NCBI RefSeq assembly: GCF_002858715.1
Contig: NZ_PJZH01000004.1
Coordinates: 186,001 to 250,000, forward strand
DNA: 64,000 nt
Source: Chimaeribacter coloradensis
GTDB taxonomy: Bacteria; Pseudomonadota; Gammaproteobacteria; Enterobacterales; Enterobacteriaceae
Direction of reading: 5' to 3'
The position numbers and the translations under genes are program-made. Numbering within the stretch: position 1 is the first letter of the stretch; every line of letters starts with the position of its first letter. This document shows positions 32,103 to 42,000 of the stretch, piece after piece. Below the pieces are notes generated by a model. It was not told where the DNA came from. It saw nothing but the letters and a program-made list of their open reading frames with translations, and did no database searches.

Positions 32103-32644
32103 GGGTGGCCGCCCAGACTGTGGATGAGGTGAAGTGAGGCTCTCTTCCCTGCCTCGCAGGCGGCGGGCGCGCCCATGACAAGGGCAGTGGTCAGCGTGCC
32201 TTCAAACAGCGTCCACACGGCGTCGGCCAGCGGGGGGTTCTCCTTGCCACAGAGATGGCGGATGCATGTTGCAATGTAGGCGCGCATTTCATGGCGGTAG
32301 GCCATCGCCTGTTCCGCCAGTACCGGCTCTTTTTCCGCGTATTCCCCCCAGACCTTAAGAAAAAAGCAGCCTTTGATGCCGTAGTCACTCATCCAGTCTC
32401 CCATCACATCAAACAGATGGCTTATCGACGCCGGGTCTTCTGCAGGGCAGAGTGCAGAGAAGAAACGTTCACGGCGGTCATTCATGATGGCCGCGGTCAG
32501 CGCTTCACGTGAGGGAAAGTAACGGTACAGGGTCCGGGTCGAGACACCCGCTTCCCGGCAGATGTTATCGGTACTCGTTGCATGAAAGCCGTTAAGGTAG
32601 AACAGCCGTTCAGCGGCCTGGATGATATCGCGTTTTTTGTTCAT
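32099..32644 (-). CDS. TetR-family repressor coupled to the MFS transporter
   Basis: 181 residues. FHATSTDNICREAGVSTRTLYRYFPSREALTAAIM (~20-54) is the DNA-binding domain. It overlaps the MFS gene by 4 bases. It most likely represses its own operon; just upstream of the ATG, AAACGATCGGTTT on the minus strand (around 32650-32668) is a rough palindrome that could be the operator. Confidence 0.9.
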   Translation of the reverse strand: MNKKRDIIQAAERLFYLNGFHATSTDNICREAGVSTRTLYRYFPSREALTAAIMNDRRERFFSALCPAEDPASISHLFDVMGDWMSDYGIKGCFFLKVWGEYAEKEPVLAEQAMAYRHEMRAYIATCIRHLCGKENPPLADAVWTLFEGTLTTALVMGAPAACEAGKRASLHLIHSLGGHP

Positions 32645-32861
32645 ACTTTAAAAGTAAACCGATCGTTTTACTTTTTCAAGGCAGCCGCTTCCCGGGCGTC
32701 ATTGACCTTTTATTTCATGTCCGGTTGATCCCGCGTGATGTGGCGAAGGCAACGGCCTGTTAAAGGCATCGGTGGAAACTGCTGATCCGGCAACGGAAAG
32801 ACGCCACTGAAGATGGCATGCTGGTCAGCCACAATGCGGGTCTGAAGAGAGAAGGACGCCA

Positions 32862-33386
32862 ATGAAGAGAATTGCGATCGATATGGATGAGGTGATTGCT
32901 GACTTTAACAGCAAGATGATCCCCATTTTTAATACCCGGTTTAATACGCAAATCAGCCTGGCCGATCTGGAAGGGGTCACCATCCAGCAACTGCGCCCCG
33001 ATATCAAAGAACAGGTTGAAGCCATGATCGGCGAAGCCGGCTTTTTTGCTGATCTGGCTGTCATACCGCACAGCCAGCGGGTGATCAAAAAACTGACTGA
33101 AACGTACGAGGTGTTTATTACCACAGCGGCGATGGAATTCCCGCTGTCGTTTGATGCCAAGTTCCGCTGGCTGGCCGAACATTTCCCCTTCATCAGCCCG
33201 ATGAATATCGTTTTCTGCGGTAATAAAAGCATTCTGAATGCAGATTATCTCATTGATGATAATGCCCGTCATTTTGAGCATTTCAGCGGGGAGGGGATCC
33301 TGTTTTCCGCGCCTCATAATAAACAGGTCAGGGGGTTTCGCCGGGTAAATAATTGGCTGGAGATTGAGAGCATGTTCAGTTTATAA
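32862..33386 (+). CDS. 5'(3')-deoxyribonucleotidase-like HAD phosphatase
   Basis: 174 residues. IAIDMDEVIADFN is HAD motif I of the NT5C type, ITTAAM is motif II, and YLIDDNARHFEHF is motif IV. VIKKLTETYEVFITTA gives the standard spacing. Such enzymes strip phosphate from deoxynucleoside monophosphates. It stands alone between the TetR gene and a DUF4142 gene. Confidence 0.88.
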   Translation: MKRIAIDMDEVIADFNSKMIPIFNTRFNTQISLADLEGVTIQQLRPDIKEQVEAMIGEAGFFADLAVIPHSQRVIKKLTETYEVFITTAAMEFPLSFDAKFRWLAEHFPFISPMNIVFCGNKSILNADYLIDDNARHFEHFSGEGILFSAPHNKQVRGFRRVNNWLEIESMFSL

Positions 33387-33551
33387 GTTTCCACGCCGCT
33401 GGCCCGGCAGCAGGGGGCAGGCTGTGCGCCTGCCTGATGCAATCCAGGGGGTGGAGCACCACCGGGCAAGACGCCCGCTCTGTGCCGGGCGTGGACATCA
33501 ACAGGTTGAACAAAGGGTAATGCAGGCCGCAGCCTGTGCCCGCTGAATGAC

Positions 33552-34121
33552 CTATTTAATGACCTGTTGGGCGGATTTCAGGTGCTGCTCAACAACCGGC
33601 GTGTGTGCGTCGGCCAGGGCCTTCACATCCGGATCTTTGATCATTTTGGCGTCACTCTGCAGTTTCGACAGCACCATCTGGTGATCCTTGGTGCCGGCGT
33701 TTTCCATATACAGCTTGTCAAATGCGTCGCCGCTCTGCTTTTCCAGCTGGGCTGCCATGGCCTTGTGCGCGGCGTCCGGCTCAGTCGGCAGTGTCACGCT
33801 CTTTTGCTGGGCGACCGTCTGTACTTTGGTCAGGGCACTGCCGTGGTCTTCGACCATCTGCTGAGCAAATGCTTTCACTTCGCTGCTTTGGGCCTTGCTC
33901 AGCGCGATCTTGGCGGCGGCGATCTCATTGATATTGGCCTGTGCCATGTCCTTCAACGCTTTTTCGTCACCGGCGCTCAGCCCGGCGCCTGAGGCGCTCT
34001 GGCTGGCGGCATCAGTCTGTGCGGCGCCCGACGGTGCCTGCGCCTGCACGCCGGCCGTGCTGAACATTGCGACCACTGCCGATACGGCCAGCAGCCCTTT
34101 CACGGTTTTGCTCTTTTGCAT
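33552..34121 (-). CDS. DUF4142 ferritin-like periplasmic protein
   Basis: 189 residues. A signal peptide (cut near VQAQAPSG) is followed by a Gly/Ala/Ser linker and a four-helix DUF4142 domain: DMAQANINEIAAAKIALSKAQ, VKAFAQQMVEDHGSALTKVQ, LEKQSGDAFDKLYMENAGTKDHQMVLSKLQ. The Glu/His pattern recalls ferritin-like bundles, but metal binding is unproven. GGAG precedes the start. Function unknown; often stress-linked. Confidence 0.88.
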   Translation of the reverse strand: MQKSKTVKGLLAVSAVVAMFSTAGVQAQAPSGAAQTDAASQSASGAGLSAGDEKALKDMAQANINEIAAAKIALSKAQSSEVKAFAQQMVEDHGSALTKVQTVAQQKSVTLPTEPDAAHKAMAAQLEKQSGDAFDKLYMENAGTKDHQMVLSKLQSDAKMIKDPDVKALADAHTPVVEQHLKSAQQVIK

Positions 34122-34406
34122 TGTGTTCTCCAGATGGTCATCGGTAAGGTTGAGGTCAGGTCATTAACTGCGCGCAGCCTCCTGCGTAAATGACAACTGC
34201 AATCATCAGTATAGATGAACGATGTGAGTCAGCTGTTTAAGTTATGGCCTTAACAGAGGAGGGCAGGACATGACGGAAGCCAATATGAAACCTTACCGGG
34301 CACCGGCAGCGGCCGTAACATCGCGCATCCTCTGTTTTCGGCTGTATGCGCCGCTTTTCGCCGTCGTACCCCATACGGAAATATTCACGCTATCCCCCGT
34401 GGTGCA

Positions 34407-35303
34407 TTAGGGATAGTCAGCAAAACGCTCACTGAGCCAATCGATAAACAGCCGGAGCCGGGCATTTAGCTGCTTGGTCGGGGGATAAATAACGGAAATG
34501 GGGATGCGCATGGACGTCATCTCATCCATTACGGTCACCAACTCGCCGGAGCGGAGGAACCGGGCCACCACAGACGCGTGCGTCTGGCCGACGCCCAGGC
34601 CGTTCACCAGCATAGTGATCTGCGACGCACTGTCGTTCGCCGCGATATCGAAGCGGACTATCTGTTTTTCCCGGCCGCGGCTGCGGAACCGCAGCGGCCA
34701 GGCTTCGCCCGTCGCCGCACTGAAATAGCCCACAATTTTATGGTTGGCTTCCAGGTCTTCGGGGCTTTCAGGCACGCCATAACGTTTGAGGTAATCAGGG
34801 CTTGCACAGGTGATTAGCTGGTCTTTGTAGAGCGTTTTGGCTTTCAGGGAGGAGTCCGCAAGCTCCCCGGCACGTATCACGCAGTCCACCCCCTCTTCAA
34901 TGAGATTGACCGGCCGGTCACCGACGCCAAACGCCAGTTGAATGTCGGGGTAGCGTTCCCGGAACTCGCTCAGCAGGGGGATAAGCACAAAGCCCGCCAG
35001 TGATGAGTGCAGGTCGATGCGCAGCCGCCCCCTTGCGGCTGCGCCCATGTCGCGCATGGCCGCCTCAGTTTCATCAATTTTCGTGACGAGCCTGCTTATC
35101 CGGCGGTAATACTCTGCGCCTTCCGTGGTCAGGATGACGGAGCGGGTTGTCCGCTGAATAAGTTTGACGCCCAGATGAGATTCAAGATCCCGTAACGCCT
35201 TGCTCGCGGTTGAGCGGGGCATACCGAGATGGGCCGCTGCCCGGGTGAACGAGCGCGTTTCCACGATGCGCTGGAATGTGCGTATAGCGATGAGATGATC
35301 CAT
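34407..35303 (-). CDS. LysR-family regulator of the adjacent nitroreductase
   Basis: 298 residues. HTH at ~16-60: TRSFTRAAAHLGMPRSTASKALRDLESHLGVKLIQRTTR. The effector domain begins GRLRIDLHSSLAGFVLIPLLSEFRERYPDI. It diverges from the nitroreductase gene at 35434 over a 130-base gap, so that gene is its likely target. Confidence 0.9.
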   Translation of the reverse strand: MDHLIAIRTFQRIVETRSFTRAAAHLGMPRSTASKALRDLESHLGVKLIQRTTRSVILTTEGAEYYRRISRLVTKIDETEAAMRDMGAAARGRLRIDLHSSLAGFVLIPLLSEFRERYPDIQLAFGVGDRPVNLIEEGVDCVIRAGELADSSLKAKTLYKDQLITCASPDYLKRYGVPESPEDLEANHKIVGYFSAATGEAWPLRFRSRGREKQIVRFDIAANDSASQITMLVNGLGVGQTHASVVARFLRSGELVTVMDEMTSMRIPISVIYPPTKQLNARLRLFIDWLSERFADYP

Positions 35304-35433
35304 GCCCCAATCTTACCCCTTACCCGGTTATTGTGCATACCTGTGGAAACAGAAGGCACAAATTCAGGGATTATCTGCCGCCATTATCCCGGTATCCTGC
35401 CGTTATTAAGCCATAACCCAGGAGAGTAAATCC

Positions 35434-36285
35434 ATGTCCTCAACAAAAGAGCGGCTGGCCGCGCTGCTTGAACAGCGCTACGGCGCAGCCCAGCCAAAAC
35501 CTGAAAACATTATCTGGACGCCCCAGGTTGACGCGATGCTGAGCCATAAATCTGTCCGTACTTTTCTGCCGGATGCCCTCCCGGAAGGCGCACTCGAAAC
35601 CATGGTCGCCGCCGCCCAGTCGGCCTCCAACTCGTCCGGGCTTCACCAGTGGAGCGTCGTCGCGGTAACGGATAAGGCGCTGAAACAGACACTGGCTGAT
35701 ACCGTTGCCCGCACCGTGCCGACAGACCGTATTCCCTACCTCGAGGAGGCCCCGGTGCTGCTGCTCTGGGTGGCCGATCTCTCCCGCGGCGCGGAAATTA
35801 CAAGAGAGAAAGGCGCGGAGCCTGTGGTCTTCGACTACCTGGACTCCTTTTTAATGGCGTCAGTCGATGCGTCCCTTGCTGCCCAGAATGCCGCGATAGC
35901 CGCAGAGTCGATGGGGCTGGGCATTGTCTACATGGGGCTGATGCGTAACGCGGCCCGGGAAGTTGCTGAGCTTATTAATCTTCCGCCCCACAGCTTTGCT
36001 GTCTTTGGCATGGTGGTCGGCAAACCTGACAGCACCCGGGCCAGCAGCATCCGGCCGCGCCCGGCGCAGCCAGTGGTTCTGCATTACAACCAGTATGACC
36101 GCGGGCGTTACCGTGACTATCTCGATGGGTTTGAAGAAGCCTTCCTCGATTTCCGGACAACACAGAACATGAAGCCCAGGACCTGGCAGGAGGCTGTCTG
36201 CGAATCGGCTACCAGCATGGATTACATGGGCGGCAGAGAACATCTGCGTGAGACGGTGCAGCAGCGCGGTTTTAAACTGAAGTAA
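35434..36285 (+). CDS. NfsA-like nitroreductase
   Basis: 283 residues. LSHKSVRTFLPDALPEGALETMVAAAQSASNSSGLHQWSVVAV is the FMN-binding start; ESMGLGIVYMGLMRNAAREVAELINLPPHSFAVFGMVVGKP is the central flavoprotein fold; QPVVLHYNQYD follows, as in the NfsA/SnrA group. It should reduce nitro compounds or quinones with NAD(P)H. AGGAG lies upstream. A terminator follows. Confidence 0.9.
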   Translation: MSSTKERLAALLEQRYGAAQPKPENIIWTPQVDAMLSHKSVRTFLPDALPEGALETMVAAAQSASNSSGLHQWSVVAVTDKALKQTLADTVARTVPTDRIPYLEEAPVLLLWVADLSRGAEITREKGAEPVVFDYLDSFLMASVDASLAAQNAAIAAESMGLGIVYMGLMRNAAREVAELINLPPHSFAVFGMVVGKPDSTRASSIRPRPAQPVVLHYNQYDRGRYRDYLDGFEEAFLDFRTTQNMKPRTWQEAVCESATSMDYMGGREHLRETVQQRGFKLK

Positions 36286-36324
36286 AAAATGGCCGCTAAG
36301 CGCAGGGGGCCTTAGCGGTTTTTT
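36285..36324 (+). terminator. Rho-independent terminator after the nitroreductase
   Basis: CCGCTAAG (36293-36300) pairs with CTTAGCGG (36311-36318), followed by six T and preceded by A-rich sequence that could also serve the opposite strand. Confidence 0.85.
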
Positions 36325-36376
36325 CAGGCCGGAGGGGGCGGCGCAGGCGTCGCCAGAACAGCGTTGACGGCGATAA

Positions 36377-37690
36377 CTACTCCGCTTTCACCGCGCGGGC
36401 CACATCCTTAACGGCATTCTCGACACCTTCTGAATTCTTCTGGATGCTGGCGATCACGTCGCCCGCTTCGCGCATCAGTATGCCCCCTTCACAGGTATGC
36501 TTCAGGCTGCTTTCAATGCCCCTGAGCACCTCTTTCGCCAGCTGATTGTTGCCGGCCACCACCCGTTCAATGTTTTCGGTCGCCTCGCTGACACTCGCCG
36601 CCAGGTTACGCACTTCACCGGCGACCACCGCAAAACTTCTCCCGGAGGTGCCCGCCCGTGCCGCCTCAATGGCAGCATTCAGGGCAATAAGCCGGGTCTG
36701 CATGGCAAAGTTCCGGATCGTTTCAACCATGCCGTCAATGCTGTCAGACTGGCTGTTAAGGCGCGAAATATCCGCAGAGACGACGTTCATCCCCTGCGTG
36801 ATGCGGTCGATCATCCGTATGCTGTTTTCAATCACCACCGCCCCGGCCTGCGCACTTCCGCGGGTCTGCACCGCCATATCCCAGGCATGCACCGCCGCCT
36901 CCTGCTCCTGCTGGTTACGCAGAACCTGCTCCGTGACGTCTGAGGCGAATTTCACAATTTTGTACAGCCGGCCGTCACTGTCGAAAACCGGGTTGTAGGT
37001 GGCCCGCAGCCAGAGCGGTTCACCCCGGCTGTTCAGGCGCGGAAACTGCCCGGAGAAAAATTCGCCCTGGTTCAGCCTCTCCCAGAACTGCCGGTATTCG
37101 TCGCTTTTGCGGAAGGTGGCGCAGCAGAACATGCGGTGGTGCTGCCCCAGCACCTCGCCGCGCGTGTAGCCGGTGGTTTTCAGGAAGTTCTCGTTCACAT
37201 CAAGCACCACACCGGTGGGGTCGAAAGAGATGACGGCCATCGAGCGGTTGATCGCCGTGATAACGGACTCCTGCTCCAGCGCAGACTGCATGCGCTCAGA
37301 GATGTCGGCGGCGATTTTAATGATTTTGCAGACTCTGCCGCGCCAGTCAGTGACCGGAATGTAACTCGCCTCAAGCCATACGGGGCGGTTGCCGCGGGCC
37401 AGCCGCAGATATTTATCACTAAACGTCTCCCCGGCCGCCAGGCGCTGCCAGAAGCGGCGGTACTCCGGTGAGTTCACCAGGGACGGTGGGCAGAACATAC
37501 TATGGTGCCGGCCGGTGATCTCATCCGCGCGGTATCCCATCGTGGCCAGGAATAAAGGGCTGGCCCTCTGGATGATCCCGGCAGGTGTGAACTCTATAAC
37601 GGGCATGGTCTGCCCGAGCGCATTGAACGAAGCCGCGGCACGCAGGGTGCTCAGAAAAGGAACATTTTTCAGGAAATTCAGGCGCATCAA
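36377..37690 (-). CDS. Soluble chemoreceptor with two PAS domains (BdlA/Aer-like)
   Basis: 437 residues. PAS 1 (~25-135, GYRADEITGRHHSMFCPPSLVNSPEYRRFW) and PAS 2 (~145-255, GYTRGEVLGQHHRMFC) are near repeats, both with the HHxMFC pattern. A shortened methyl-accepting signalling domain follows, with the hairpin tip FAMQTRLIALNAAIEAARAGTSGRSFAVVAGEVRNLA. There is no membrane segment. BdlA, with the same layout, links oxygen or nutrient state to biofilm dispersal; heme binding is possible but unseen. Confidence 0.92.
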   Translation of the reverse strand: MMRLNFLKNVPFLSTLRAAASFNALGQTMPVIEFTPAGIIQRASPLFLATMGYRADEITGRHHSMFCPPSLVNSPEYRRFWQRLAAGETFSDKYLRLARGNRPVWLEASYIPVTDWRGRVCKIIKIAADISERMQSALEQESVITAINRSMAVISFDPTGVVLDVNENFLKTTGYTRGEVLGQHHRMFCCATFRKSDEYRQFWERLNQGEFFSGQFPRLNSRGEPLWLRATYNPVFDSDGRLYKIVKFASDVTEQVLRNQQEQEAAVHAWDMAVQTRGSAQAGAVVIENSIRMIDRITQGMNVVSADISRLNSQSDSIDGMVETIRNFAMQTRLIALNAAIEAARAGTSGRSFAVVAGEVRNLAASVSEATENIERVVAGNNQLAKEVLRGIESSLKHTCEGGILMREAGDVIASIQKNSEGVENAVKDVARAVKAE

Positions 37691-37985
37691 AGAGACCAGG
37701 TTAGGGGTTGACTCCCCCTGTTATCGGCAGAATTCCCGTCTTCATGAAGAATCGCTGTGATAGCTTACGCTGATGATGGCAGGCAGCGCGGAAATGCCCG
37801 GCCGCAACAGGCGCGCGCTGCATCGGCAACCCGGCAAGCCGCCCACATGGGACTCCTCTTAAAACGCCCCCTCAGCCCGGCGGCCGGTACCCGGTTGCGT
37901 AGCGCGCATGGTAAATTGGCGCTGACATACTCTGATACACCTTATAGCTGACAGGGCCGTCTCCGGCCTGTTCAGGGAGAACACC

Positions 37986-38588
37986 ATGCGCCATCTGACA
38001 TCCTTGGCCATCGTCGCCGTGCTGGGCGGGACGGTGGGGGCGGCGGCCACGCAGTTGCCTACCTTGATTACGCACTTTTCCGGTACCCCGCAGGCCAAGG
38101 CCGCCCCGGCCGGATTCTGGCAGACCCCGGCCATCCAGGGTTACGGCAAAATCCACTACTTGCAGGATTCCGCCTACCTGCCGCGCACCGATAAAGAGCA
38201 CAAAATCGTGTTCCAGATCACCCAACACAGCGGCGCGCCCGATCAGGTCAACAGCGAGCTGGACCACCTGGCGCGCACGGTTAACCTCTACGTGGCGGCC
38301 GGGGTACCGCTGAACCGGCTCAGGTTCGTCGGGGCGATTTCGGGTTCCGCGACTGACGCAATCTTAAGTAATGAGCGCTATCATGAACTGTTCGGCATCA
38401 ATAACCCTAATAGTTCGCTGATTGAGCAGCTGACGCGTGCCGGTGTCGATTTGGCGGTGTGCAGCCAGGCCGTGGCCGGGCACCATTACGCCTATGAATG
38501 GATTGACCCCCATGTCACGCTCGCCCTTTCCAGTCTGACTACAGTGACATCACTGGAAGAAGAGGGTTATGTATTAATGCCGCTGTAA
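37986..38588 (+). CDS. Exported DsrE/DsrF-like protein
   Basis: 200 residues. An N-terminal signal (LTSLAIVAVLGGTVGAAA) is followed by a DsrE-like fold: EHKIVFQITQHSGAPDQVNSELDHLARTVNLY, LRFVGAISGSATDAIL, LIEQLTRAGVDLAVCSQAVAG. The single Cys in VCSQ is where DsrE proteins carry their sulfur-handling residue. Periplasmic placement is unusual for cytosolic DsrEFH but common for this subgroup. Function unknown. Confidence 0.8.
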   Translation: MRHLTSLAIVAVLGGTVGAAATQLPTLITHFSGTPQAKAAPAGFWQTPAIQGYGKIHYLQDSAYLPRTDKEHKIVFQITQHSGAPDQVNSELDHLARTVNLYVAAGVPLNRLRFVGAISGSATDAILSNERYHELFGINNPNSSLIEQLTRAGVDLAVCSQAVAGHHYAYEWIDPHVTLALSSLTTVTSLEEEGYVLMPL

Positions 38589-39088
38589 CACGCCTTCCCG
38601 GGCCGCACCGCCGGCCTATTTAGCACGATAATCCCCAGGGGTTTAGCAAAACGTGCTGACAATGCCCTGTTTACTTTGTAAAAAAACGTTTATTTGGATT
38701 ATCCCAGCTTAAAGTTTTGTATCGCGTGCATAAACCACTGTGTGCGTAATACTTCAACTATCCTGACTGACAGGTGGGAGAGGTGAGCCTTGCCCCCCGC
38801 CATACTCAAAATAATGAGATGTATTTGCCCCAAGACCCTGTGATCGCACCGCGTCATACATCAGCGCGGCGCAGGTCTGCGGCCTTTCTTTTTCGCGCGT
38901 AGCCGGTCACCGGTACGCCGCCCCACACAGCCATGATTGACGCAGCACACGTTTTGCAACGCGGCCGTTTCCCTATTGCGTGGAAGCGGTTCCCCCAGTG
39001 ACTGTCCGGGTCTGCCCTGACCGCCCCGTTTTCCGGGCGATGGGCAGGCGGGTGGCACCACTGGATCATCTCTGCAAAAGGAACGGTC
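38589..39088. promoter_or_regulatory. 500-base upstream region of the fused glycosidase-glycosyltransferase-mutase gene
   Basis: No credible gene here. AAGGAACGGTC sits directly before the ATG at 39089, so the promoter must be in this stretch. The left part (38640-38770) is AT-richer and includes TTTACTTTGTAAAAAAACG; no certain promoter can be fixed by eye. Confidence 0.45.
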
Positions 39089-42000
39089 ATGACCCCATTT
39101 TCCAGTTTCTGGCAAGCCGGATATGAAGGTGCGGATCATATCAACCCATTAGGTGAACCGCTGTCGCTGAATGAGGCAACCGGCCACTTCGCCAAAGTGC
39201 GTGAGGATTACACCGCGCTGCTGGGTTTCAATATGCGCACCGTCCGCGAAAGCGTCGGCTGGCGGCTGGTGGAAAAAGATGGCCAGTTTGATTTCAGCTC
39301 GCTGGAGGAGCGCGCCCGCATCGCCCGGGAGCTGGGCATCCAAATCTGCTGGACCTTCTGCCACTACGGCTACCCGGACGATGTCGAGTTCTTCTCTGAA
39401 GAGTTCGTCACCCGTTTTGCGCGTCTGTGTGACGCCCTGACGCGTTACCTCGCCCCCTATACCGACACGCCCATCTATTCGCCGATCAATGAGATCTCCT
39501 TTACCAGCTGGGGCATGGAGCACGGCATCTTCCCGGTGCCGCCGGACAGCCCCGGCAACCTGGCGGACGAAGCCAAACGCCAGTTCGTGCGCGCCACCAT
39601 TGCCGGGTGTGATGCCATCTGGGCGGCCGACCCGCGCGCGCGCATCCTGCAATGCGACCCGATTATCCACCTGGTGCCGCCTGAGATTGAGATCGAGGGC
39701 TTTGACGGCTCGGTCGAGGGGTGGCGTCAGGCGCAGTTTGCCGGCTGGGACATGCTGTGCGGCCGCCTGGCCCCGGAGCTGGGCGGATCGCCGCGCTATC
39801 TCGACCTGATCGGCGCGAATTATTACCACAGCAACCAGTGGGAGGGCGGCACCGAAGCCCGCCTGTGGTGGCATCTGGGCGACCCGCGGCGCAAGCCGCT
39901 GCACCTGATGCTCAAAGAGCTTTACCAGCGCTACGGCCGCCCGATCCTGCTGGCGGAAACCAGCCATGTCGGCAGCGGCCGCGGTACCTGGGTCAATGAC
40001 ATTACCAACGAAGTGGCGCAGGCGCTGCTGGCGGGGGTAGATGTCCGGGGTGTGTGTCTCTACCCGATTATCGACCGTCCCGACTGGGACAATGCCACAC
40101 ACTGGCACCGCAGCGGCTTATGGGATGTGGACTATCTCGGCCCCGACCCTTACGCCCGGGTGCTGGTGCCTCACTATGCCGCTGCCCTGCGCCGTGCCCA
40201 GGGCATGTTACATCGGCTCCACTCGAAATTGTGTTTCATTAACAGCCCACTGGGCCAGGAAAACTCTATGTCGACAATTGTTGTGTTTTGCCATTTGCGC
40301 TGGGATTTCGTCTATCAACGACCGCAACAGTTGCTTAGCCGGCTGGCGCAGTTCCACAAGATCCTGTTTATTGAGGAACCGGTGTATGACGAAGGTAAAC
40401 CCTATCTGGAAACCAGTAACCCGGCAGCCAACATTACCGTTTACCGCCCTCATACCCCGGTGCAGGCACCCGGCTTCCACGATGACCAGATAGCGGTACT
40501 GCAACCGCTGCTGGAGAACCTGGTGGAAGAGGGCAACGACCCGATCGTCTGGTTCTATACGCCGATGGCACTGCCGCTGCTGGCCCCGCTGCACGCCAGC
40601 CTGGTGGTGTATGACTGCATGGATGAGCTGGCCGCGTTCAAAAACGCCCCGAAACAGCTGCTGCAACGTGAATCCGCCCTGCTGGCGCGTGCCGATCTGC
40701 TGTTCACCGGCGGACCGAGCCTGCACGCCGCCAAACAGGGCCGCCATGACAACAGCTACTGCTTCCCGAGCAGCGTGGATGCCGTGCACTTTGAACAGGC
40801 GCGTGACCGCAATAACGGCCACCCGTTGCAGGATGAGCTGCCGCACCCGCGCCTCGGTTTCTACGGCGTGCTGGATGAACGGCTGGACCTCGGCCTGATC
40901 GCCGCCCTGGCGGACAGCCACCCGGAGTGGCAGCTGATCATGGTCGGGCCGGTGGTGAAAATCGACCCGGCGACGCTGCCGCAGCGGCCCAACATCCACT
41001 ACTACGGCCAGCACACCTATCAGGCGCTGCCGCACTTCCTCGCGGGCTGGGACGTCTGCCTGCTGCCGTTCGCCCTGAATGAATCCACTCGTTTTATCAG
41101 CCCGACCAAGGTGCTGGAGTACATGGCAGCCGAACTGCCGATTGTGAGCACCGCGATCAAAGACGTGGTCGACCCCTACAGCGATGTGGTGGCAATCGGC
41201 AACACGCCGGAAGAGTTCATCGCCGCCTGTGAGCAGGCGCTGGCGCTGAGCGACGCGCAACGCACAGAGAGTGCCGCCCAGATGCGCAAACGCATCGCCA
41301 CCACCTCCTGGGATGCCACCGCCGAGCAGATGGCGACACTGATGGATGAGGCGCTGCTGCATAACCGCCACCCGGTGCTGGAAACGGAAATGCCGACCCG
41401 CGCCGAGCTTTCCGGCTCCAACGTGGCGGTGCTCAGCACCGGCAATGTCCAGAGCGAGGCGCTGCGCATCCCCTGCTTGATCGCCGGGGCGGGGCCGACC
41501 GGCCTGAGCGCCGCTTACCATTACGGCCCCGGCGCGCTGCTGCTGGAGCGCCACGAGAGCGTCGGCGGCTGGTGCCGCTCGGTAGAAGACAACGGTTTCA
41601 CCTTCGACTACGCCGGGCACATCATGTTCTCCAATGACCCGTACGTGCTGCAACTCTATGAGATGCTGCTGGGGGACAACCTGCACTGGCAGAACCGTGA
41701 GGCCTGGGTCTACAGCAATGACGTGTTCACCCGTTACCCGTTCCAGGGTGCGCTGTATGGCCTGCCGCCGGACGTGATCAAAGAGTGTATCGTCGGGGCG
41801 ATCGAGGCGCGCTACGGCGAAGCGGCCGAGCCGGCCACCGGTGCCGTGGTCAAGCCGCTGGATGACTGCTGCGCCGACGGCAGCGCGCCGGATGAAAACA
41901 CCCCGGTGCGTGAGGGCTGTGCGAAAAAAACGCAGAACTTCGAGCAGTTTATCCATCAGGTCTGGGGCAAAGGGATCGCCAAACACTTCGCGGTGCCGTA

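Noticed and set aside
38861-39139. Minus-strand short frames upstream of the fused gene
   Set aside because: Low-complexity composition, no ribosome site, and they overlap the real start; treated as intergenic.
40208-41986. 592-codon minus-strand open frame inside the fused glycan gene
   Set aside because: Shadow of the + strand enzymes; no start signal or recognisable domain.
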